A stretch of DNA of 5,913 nt from Bacillota bacterium (GTDB lineage Bacteria; Bacillota_A; Clostridia; Lachnospirales; Bianqueaceae): assembly GCA_017420625.1 (NCBI GenBank), contig JAFOIR010000020.1, positions 1-5,913 on the forward strand, read 5' to 3'. Below, in pieces: positions 1 through 3,891 of this stretch; within the stretch, counting starts at the first letter, position 1, and the number at the start of each line of letters is the position of its first letter. The translations under genes and the position numbers were made by a program. The notes beneath the pieces are model-generated. The model worked only from the letters and a program-made list of their open reading frames with translations. It ran no database searches and was not told the DNA's origin.

Positions 1-1
1 G

Positions 2-529
2 GATCTGGCTCTTGCGCCTTCCTATCTTTTCAGTCAAGTTCTGACACCAGAGCTCTGGTCATCGGTCTTTGAATTATTCTTTGGCATCTCGTCCCTTGCC
101 GGCGCGGCAGTCCTCAGTGCCCGCCCTCAGAAAGAGAAAGCCGGGCGATCGACTGCTCTCTGGCTTTTGGCTTTGGCTGTCGTGATGGTTGTTCTGGCTG
201 TTTCCTACTGGCTGATGGTGGACCGCGGTGCTGCCCTGAACAGCTTTCTGATCGCCTTCTGTCTGATCTGCCTGGCAGTCGGTGCGATGATTTCTTTCAT
301 CAACATTCCGATCAGCACCGTGATGATGCGGATCATCGATAAAGATAAACTCAGTAAGGTAACCAGCATTATCAGCATCGGTTCCCAGGGTATGGTCCCG
401 ATTGCTTCGGTGCTGGCCGGGTCTCTTCTTCAGAAACAGGGCAGCACCGCATTGCTCGCAGTCTGTGCGATCGGCTTTCTTGCCACAGCGCTCCTGCTGC
501 TCATGAATCCCCGCATACGCGAGATTTGA
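2..529 (+). CDS. MFS transporter, C-terminal part (5' truncated by window edge)
   Basis: The reading frame is open from base 2 to the TGA at 527-529, giving the last 175 residues of a membrane protein. Hydrophobic segments lie at about fragment residues 20-40, 52-73, 78-108, 128-144 and 149-169, which fits the last four or five helices of a 12-helix major facilitator. The short polar stretch after the long helix (IIDKDKLSKVTSI, about 111-123) followed by a glycine-containing helix (SQGMVPIASVLAG) resembles the C-terminal half of MFS_1/MFS_3 drug or siderophore efflux proteins. This is family resemblance; the substrate cannot be read from this part. A TTG at 167 and internal ATGs are not true starts, because coding potential continues to the window edge. 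It ends in RIREI with no cytoplasmic domain. The next gene appears to have its own promoter, so the two are probably not one operon. Confidence 0.82.
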   Translation, partial: DLALAPSYLFSQVLTPELWSSVFELFFGISSLAGAAVLSARPQKEKAGRSTALWLLALAVVMVVLAVSYWLMVDRGAALNSFLIAFCLICLAVGAMISFINIPISTVMMRIIDKDKLSKVTSIISIGSQGMVPIASVLAGSLLQKQGSTALLAVCAIGFLATALLLLMNPRIREI

Positions 530-571
530 CTATTCTCTTATGCCGGAATTATGCTGTTTCATTCCAGAATA

Positions 572-600
572 TTGTAATTACAGTCTGAGTGCGATACAAT
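572..600 (+). promoter_or_regulatory. Putative sigma-70/SigA promoter for the acidic-tail protein
   Basis: A -35-like TTGTAA (572-577; 4 of 6 consensus bases) and a -10-like TACAAT (595-600; 5 of 6) are separated by exactly 17 bases. The predicted transcript would begin near 606-608. This would exclude the ATG at 540 as the translation start of the next gene and favour the ATG at 675. It is a motif match only. Confidence 0.45.
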
Positions 601-674
601 CAGTCTATCGTCAAAAAACGCATACCGACAATGAGGCTCAGAATCTGATTTACGGCGATAATGATCCTGAAACG

Positions 675-1208
675 ATGAAAGTATTTGAAGAACCCGTTGA
701 CAATACACTCGTATTGTCGGTAGAGATCAGTGATGCCTACAAACCTGTCCGCAAATTTGTGAATGCTTTTAAAGCGAATAAGGCTGGGCTTGAGCCTGAT
801 AAACTGAAAAAGGCATTTGCCAGGATGATTGCGCTGCAGATCGTCAAACCGCTGGAGTATTCCAGGAATGAAATCAATCAGCTTTCGGTCGATTCTACTG
901 CAGAACTCCTTCAAAAATCCAAGGCAGTGGAAATGGTCGTGAACACTTTCAGAGAGAGGCCTGATCTGCGCGAAAAACTGCTGGATAATATGAACAAAAT
1001 AGGTGGAAAACCAGAGGTCGTGCTCTCGAGGGATATCGCCAAACTATATATCATGGGTAAAAATCAGCTCAAAAAGACGAATCAGGCAGAATTCAAGCCA
1101 GAGGATCTGAAGCCCAAAGATGATGACGATGATTACATGCCGGAGGATGAGAAAGAATACGAAAGAAACAGTTCCGAAAGCGAACGCGAGAGCGGACTGA
1201 GTTTCTGA
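675..1208 (+). CDS. Unrecognised 177-aa protein with highly acidic C-terminal tail
   Basis: I do not recognise this family. From the ATG at 675 the product is 177 residues with no cysteine, no signal peptide and no membrane helix. Residues 1-20 look like a beta strand region (DNTLVLSVEISD). Residues 22-135 are mainly charged and probably helical. Residues 136-177 form a low-complexity acidic, probably disordered tail with five aspartates in a row (about 149-153), followed by Glu/Ser/Arg-rich sequence ending SGLSF. The frame is open back to an ATG at 540 (222 residues). I prefer 675 because the residues before it look non-coding and a promoter-like pair lies at 572-600 inside that extension. 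Neither start has a good Shine-Dalgarno sequence, so the 5' end is uncertain. The protein is probably cytoplasmic. It stands between an MFS gene and a separately promoted merR unit, so context gives no role. Confidence 0.6.
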   Translation: MKVFEEPVDNTLVLSVEISDAYKPVRKFVNAFKANKAGLEPDKLKKAFARMIALQIVKPLEYSRNEINQLSVDSTAELLQKSKAVEMVVNTFRERPDLREKLLDNMNKIGGKPEVVLSRDIAKLYIMGKNQLKKTNQAEFKPEDLKPKDDDDDYMPEDEKEYERNSSESERESGLSF

Positions 1209-1242
1209 TTCTTCCAAAACAGAAAAAAATATGAAAAACCCC

Positions 1243-1273
1243 TTGACCTTCCACCTTATGGAACCCTTATACT
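1243..1273 (+). promoter_or_regulatory. MerR-type promoter/operator: 19-bp spacer with central dyad
   Basis: The -35 TTGACC (1243-1248) and -10 TATACT (1268-1273) are separated by 19 bases, longer than the usual 17 and typical of promoters that MerR-family activators untwist. Inside the spacer is a dyad, TTCCA (1249-1253) and TGGAA (1259-1263), around a 5-base centre. This is the usual operator position for this family. The site lies about 40 bases upstream of the merR start, so autoregulation of the merR-ybjQ unit is the natural inference. Confidence 0.78.
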
Positions 1274-1311
1274 CACCTCATCAATCAAAGAAGCATTGAA
1301 GGGACAGCAAG

Positions 1312-1953
1312 ATGAAAATCAATCAGGTTGCAGAGCTGGTGGATATTTCCAAAAAGAATATCCGGTTCTATGAAGATCAGGGTCTCATCGAACCAGGAAG
1401 GGATCCTCAGAATAGTTATCGGGAATATTCGCTGGAAGATGTCAGACAGCTGAAAAAGATCAAACTCTTAAGACAGCTTGGTGTCTCCTGTGAAAACATC
1501 CGCAAACTGATCAGGAATGAACTGGATCTGACAACATGTATGCATAAGCGCATAGATGAACTGGAAGAGGAGAGCCGAAGTATCGGTCATATGCAGACGA
1601 TGTGCTCTCTTCTGGCAGAAGATCCCGTTGATTTTGTTTCCCTCGATGCAGTTTCCTATCTGGAAAAAATGAAAGATCTGGAAAAGGGAGGTGGAAAATT
1701 CGTGGATGTACGGATATCAGACGTACGCAAAAGAAAGAACGGGGCTATCATTGCCGCGGCTGTCGTGGTCGTGTTGATGGCAGCTTTGATCGGACTGTTT
1801 CTGTGGGCGGATAATATTGATCCGGCTCCAAAAGGGATCCTGATCGTGATGATTGCCATCATCGGCAGTGTGATCGTAGGTGTTCTGATTGCTCTGGGCC
1901 AGAGACTCAGAGAAGTTAAGAAAGGAGAATTGGATGAAGCTAATAAGTATTGA
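1312..1953 (+). CDS. MerR-family transcriptional regulator with two C-terminal transmembrane helices
   Basis: The product is 213 residues. Residues 1-70 are a MerR winged helix-turn-helix: the start MKINQVAELV, the KKNIRFYEDQGLIEP segment (about 14-28), the SYREYSLEDVRQLKKI wing and helix (35-50), and the LRQLGVSCENI stretch (53-63). Residues 70-100 form the usual dimerisation helix. In place of a soluble effector domain there is a linker, then two hydrophobic segments at about 144-166 and 174-196 joined by a short loop (DNIDPAPK), so the DNA-binding part would be tethered to the inner face of the membrane. Cysteines are at 60, 76 and 98; no CueR/ZntR-style C-terminal metal loop is seen. The ATG is supported by GAAGGGA at 1298-1304, seven bases upstream. 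The gene overlaps ybjQ by 20 bases and follows a 19-bp-spacer operator, implying autoregulation. The effector is unknown. Confidence 0.88.
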   Translation: MKINQVAELVDISKKNIRFYEDQGLIEPGRDPQNSYREYSLEDVRQLKKIKLLRQLGVSCENIRKLIRNELDLTTCMHKRIDELEEESRSIGHMQTMCSLLAEDPVDFVSLDAVSYLEKMKDLEKGGGKFVDVRISDVRKRKNGAIIAAAVVVVLMAALIGLFLWADNIDPAPKGILIVMIAIIGSVIVGVLIALGQRLREVKKGELDEANKY

Positions 1954-2248
1954 AAATTATCCCGGAAAACAATTTGAAGTAATCGGCCTGGTAAAAGGAA
2001 CGATCGTCCAGACCAAAAATCTGGGAAGAGATTTCATGGCTGGCATGAAATCATTAGTCGGCGGCGAACTGGTGGGTTATACTGAGATGCTCAATGAAGC
2101 GCGGCAGCTGGCAACGAAGCGTATGGTCGATGAAGCGGAATCTCTTGGCGCGGATGCGATTATCGGTATCCGATATGGCTCTTCGCAGGTCATGCAGGGT
2201 GCAGCTGAAGTCATTGCTTATGGGACGGCGATCAAGTTTATCGAATAA
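1934..2248 (+). CDS. YbjQ/UPF0145 (DUF74) family protein
   Basis: The product is 104 residues, close to the usual length for the family. Family-type features include VIGLVKGTIVQ (about 16-26), the GRDFMAGMKSLVGGEL block (31-46), YTEMLNEARQLATKRM (49-64), the AESLGADAIIGIRY segment (68-81), and the closing AEVIAYGTAIKF. YbjQ proteins are small soluble proteins known from structures as ring-like oligomers; their biochemical role is not established. The frame opens at 1889, but the ATG at 1934 is chosen because AAGGAG (1922-1927) sits six bases before it. This start lies inside the end of the merR gene (20-base overlap in another frame), so translation is probably coupled and both genes share the MerR-type promoter. 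It may be the main target of that regulator. It ends 45 bases before the 3' end of convergent mobA. Confidence 0.9.
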   Translation: MKLISIENYPGKQFEVIGLVKGTIVQTKNLGRDFMAGMKSLVGGELVGYTEMLNEARQLATKRMVDEAESLGADAIIGIRYGSSQVMQGAAEVIAYGTAIKFIE

Positions 2249-2270
2249 TATCTGTCAGCCGGAAGACGGC

Positions 2271-2310
2271 AAAAAAACAGGAGGCTTTTGTTTTTAGACA
2301 AAGGCCTCCT
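2271..2310 (-). terminator. Rho-independent terminator of the dmsA-mobA operon, overlapping the mobA 3' end
   Basis: A 13-pair stem (2279-2291 with 2298-2310, one T-G wobble at 2286/2303) encloses a 6-base loop. On the - strand the stem is followed by CTG and then seven U residues (the A-run 2271-2277 on the + strand), a strong intrinsic terminator for mobA. One arm includes the last codons and stop of mobA. On the + strand it is followed only by TTACTATA, so it would be a weaker stop for ybjQ, although no better + strand terminator is visible. Confidence 0.8.
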
Positions 2311-2863
2311 TTACTATAGCAAATTCTTCCGGTGTATTACAGTTGATCAGAAGATCCGGATTGCCGGTATAGGGTACCGGATTGTAACCATATCTGTCAA
2401 ACAGCCTGCGAGGGCTGTGTTTTTTTTCCTGCAGGATGCTCTCACAATCCTGTGCCAGAAAAGCGTCATAGACTGCGACCAGAGGTTCCGGATGTCCATC
2501 CAGTGATAAAGCTGTGATCGGAAGATCTCCATGCGCTGCAATCAAAAGATTCAGGGTTTCTTCCGGAATCAGCGGCATATCCACCGGCAGCACCAGAGCG
2601 CATCGGTTCCGGATCTGTTTAAGTCCTGCGTGGATTCCGCTGAGCGGACCCCGGTCCGGAATAAGATCCAGTGCATACCTGGTCCCGGCCGGGCAGTTGG
2701 AGCAGCCGGATATGATGATGTCCGAAATACCAAGGCGCTGAACTTTTTCCGCAGTCAGATTAAGCAGTGTTTGCCCTTTCAGCTCAAGATCTGCCTTATC
2801 CGTTCCCATACGTGAACTGCGTCCGCCGGCCAGGATGATAGCGGATATCTTTTCGATCTTCAT
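2294..2863 (-). CDS. mobA: Molybdenum cofactor guanylyltransferase MobA
   Basis: MobA transfers GMP from GTP to molybdopterin, giving the guanine dinucleotide cofactor (bis-MGD) used by DMSO-reductase-family enzymes; it acts in the cytoplasm. The product is 189 residues, normal for MobA. The nucleotide-binding signature LAGGRSSRMGTDKA lies at 11-24 with its lysine at 23. PDRGPLSGIHAGL (69-81) and the metal-binding VLPVDMPLIP (91-100, Asp95) follow, and INCNTPEE (173-180) is the usual C-terminal motif. A CSNC pair at 54-57 is not a feature I associate with the family. The ATG overlaps the upstream stop as ATGA (2860-2863), implying coupling; a weak AGAGG lies about ten bases upstream. It is the last gene of the operon headed by the DmsA-type enzyme, which needs this cofactor. 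The TAA lies within the terminator hairpin. Confidence 0.93.
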   Translation of the reverse strand: MKIEKISAIILAGGRSSRMGTDKADLELKGQTLLNLTAEKVQRLGISDIIISGCSNCPAGTRYALDLIPDRGPLSGIHAGLKQIRNRCALVLPVDMPLIPEETLNLLIAAHGDLPITALSLDGHPEPLVAVYDAFLAQDCESILQEKKHSPRRLFDRYGYNPVPYTGNPDLLINCNTPEEFAIVKEAFV

Positions 2864-3324
2864 TGCGGATCGACCTCTATCCGGGCTACTTCCTTCACTT
2901 TGCGCTTGGAATTGCTGTCACCGAATACAACCAAGGTGAAGGTTCCGTCATCTTCGCAGATCAGATATACTTTTTCCGGTTCCAGCAATTCCTCTCCGGA
3001 GATCTCGGCAGAATACTCATCCTGTGATGTGATTTTCAAAACGGCCACTTCGGCTGGATCGATTCCTGCCGAAGAAAGTGCATCTGCCAGTGCTATGCCT
3101 TTTGCGTCAATACGGACACTTTCCCCTTTTCCGTTGACCAGCTCGCCCTTCACAGAGACTTTGGCAATATCCGCCGCGCCTAATAACCACTTTTGATTCT
3201 GCCGGATGATCTCTACCTGGCCTTGTTCCACGGGCTTGTTTTGCGTAAGATGCAGGATCGCCAGCACTGCTGCTGCAGCTGCCAGAATAATAATGATAAG
3301 CAGAATGATTCTTTTTTGTTTCAT
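2860..3324 (-). CDS. Membrane-anchored protein with a sulfite-oxidase-fold-like (molybdopterin-binding-like) domain
   Basis: The product is 154 residues. An N-terminal Lys/Arg-rich start is followed by one hydrophobic helix (about 6-26), a signal anchor or uncleaved signal peptide with no lipobox. Residues 45-154 would then lie outside the membrane. They resemble a reduced oxidoreductase molybdopterin-binding (SUOX, PF00174-like) domain: VSVKGELVNGKGE (56-68), GIALADALSSAGIDP (76-90), ITSQDEYSAEISGEEL (98-113), and a final KVKEVARIEVDP strand (142-153). The domain is shorter than a full SUOX domain, and its only cysteine (C123, LICEDDG) is not where the Mo-ligating cysteine is expected, so it is probably not a catalytic molybdoenzyme. 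The frame is open far upstream, but the ATG at 3322-3324 forms an ATGA overlap with the preceding gene's stop and begins a typical signal sequence. The fold assignment is by eye. Its place between an S-component-like protein and MobA suggests a Moco-enzyme accessory role. Confidence 0.72.
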   Translation of the reverse strand: MKQKRIILLIIIILAAAAAVLAILHLTQNKPVEQGQVEIIRQNQKWLLGAADIAKVSVKGELVNGKGESVRIDAKGIALADALSSAGIDPAEVAVLKITSQDEYSAEISGEELLEPEKVYLICEDDGTFTLVVFGDSNSKRKVKEVARIEVDPQ

Positions 3325-3878
3325 GATTGATGGTTCTCTCTTTTTGCCTGTGGTTTTATTATAGCCTCCAGATGTTGTACAGCTTTGGCGGCTGCCAGAC
3401 CGCTGACTGCTCCGGAGAAAAGGCTTACGGCCACATAAAGCGCAAGAACGATGCCGCGCAGTCGGAATACAATGATGTTTGCTGTAAGCGCTGCGGCTGC
3501 CGAAGAAAGCATATTGGCAAGGCAGCAGGAGACTTGTTTCTCCAGTCGGGTTTTTCTGCCCACCCACAGGACGATATCAATAATCAAGCCTGGAATGATA
3601 TAGCCAATCGGGGCCAGGATGCCCATGCTCCCTGTCATGCCAAAGAGCACCGCCAGCACACTCTGTACCAGCCCCATCAGAGTTCCGCTGCCGAAACGCG
3701 GAACGACACAGCCTCCGATCACCAGAAAAAGCAGCGAAAAGCTGGTCCCGATTCCTCCCGGGATGTGGAGTGCATCTGTGATCAGGTTGGCGGCAGGGGC
3801 GATCAGCTTCTTGGCGAAAAGTCCCAGGTCGCAGCAGAGCGCCCAGAAAAGCAGCTGCTGCAGTTTCTTGTGTTTCAA
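3321..3878 (-). CDS. Six-helix membrane protein, ECF transporter S-component-like
   Basis: The product is 185 residues and strongly hydrophobic. Likely helices lie at about 7-21, 43-60, 65-83, 85-106, 117-137 and 143-166, with a charged C-terminal tail ending KRENHQS. Size, six helices, and the pattern of an early PAANLITDALHIPGGIGTSF loop (28-47) followed by glycine-rich helices (APIGYIIPGLIIDI, 89-102) resemble substrate-binding S components of energy-coupling factor transporters, including the YkoE/thiamine-related type. No ATPase or T component is visible here, so it would rely on a shared energising module elsewhere. The substrate is unknown. The start is TTG at 3876-3878, supported by AAGGAG five bases upstream; the stop overlaps the next gene's ATG. 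It follows dmsA by only 13 bases and is surely co-transcribed with it. An unrelated small membrane protein serving the reductase remains possible. Confidence 0.68.
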   Translation of the reverse strand: MKHKKLQQLLFWALCCDLGLFAKKLIAPAANLITDALHIPGGIGTSFSLLFLVIGGCVVPRFGSGTLMGLVQSVLAVLFGMTGSMGILAPIGYIIPGLIIDIVLWVGRKTRLEKQVSCCLANMLSSAAAALTANIIVFRLRGIVLALYVAVSLFSGAVSGLAAAKAVQHLEAIIKPQAKRENHQS

Positions 3879-3883
3879 TGATT

Positions 3884-3889
3884 CTCCTT
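3884..3889 (-). promoter_or_regulatory. Ribosome binding site that fixes a TTG start
   Basis: On the - strand AAGGAG stands five bases before the TTG at 3876-3878, inside the 13-base gap after the dmsA stop. No ATG or GTG in this frame sits at a suitable distance, so this site decides the start of the S-component-like gene. Confidence 0.7.
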
Positions 3890-3891
3890 CT

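Noticed and set aside
545..566. GGAAT/ATTCC inverted repeat after the MFS gene as a terminator
   Set aside because: The stem is only five A/T-rich pairs with an 11-base loop and no U-tract.
540..674. N-terminal extension of the acidic-tail protein from the ATG at 540
   Set aside because: It lacks a ribosome binding site, contains a promoter-like pair, and its translation is compositionally unlike the rest of the protein. Kept only as an alternative start.
2258..2270. Small GCCG/CGGC hairpin after ybjQ as a + strand terminator
   Set aside because: It has a four-pair stem and is followed by a run of A, not T, on the + strand, so it does not fit an intrinsic terminator for ybjQ.
3325..3567. 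Longer version of the SUOX-like protein starting at 3567
   Set aside because: The extension lies entirely within the S-component-like gene and would bury the signal anchor in the middle of the protein; the ATGA overlap start is far more natural.
3327..3881. A 184-codon + strand open frame opposite the S-component-like gene
   Set aside because: Its polar, repeat-free translation resembles no protein, while the - strand frame has six clean membrane helices, a ribosome binding site and operon overlaps.
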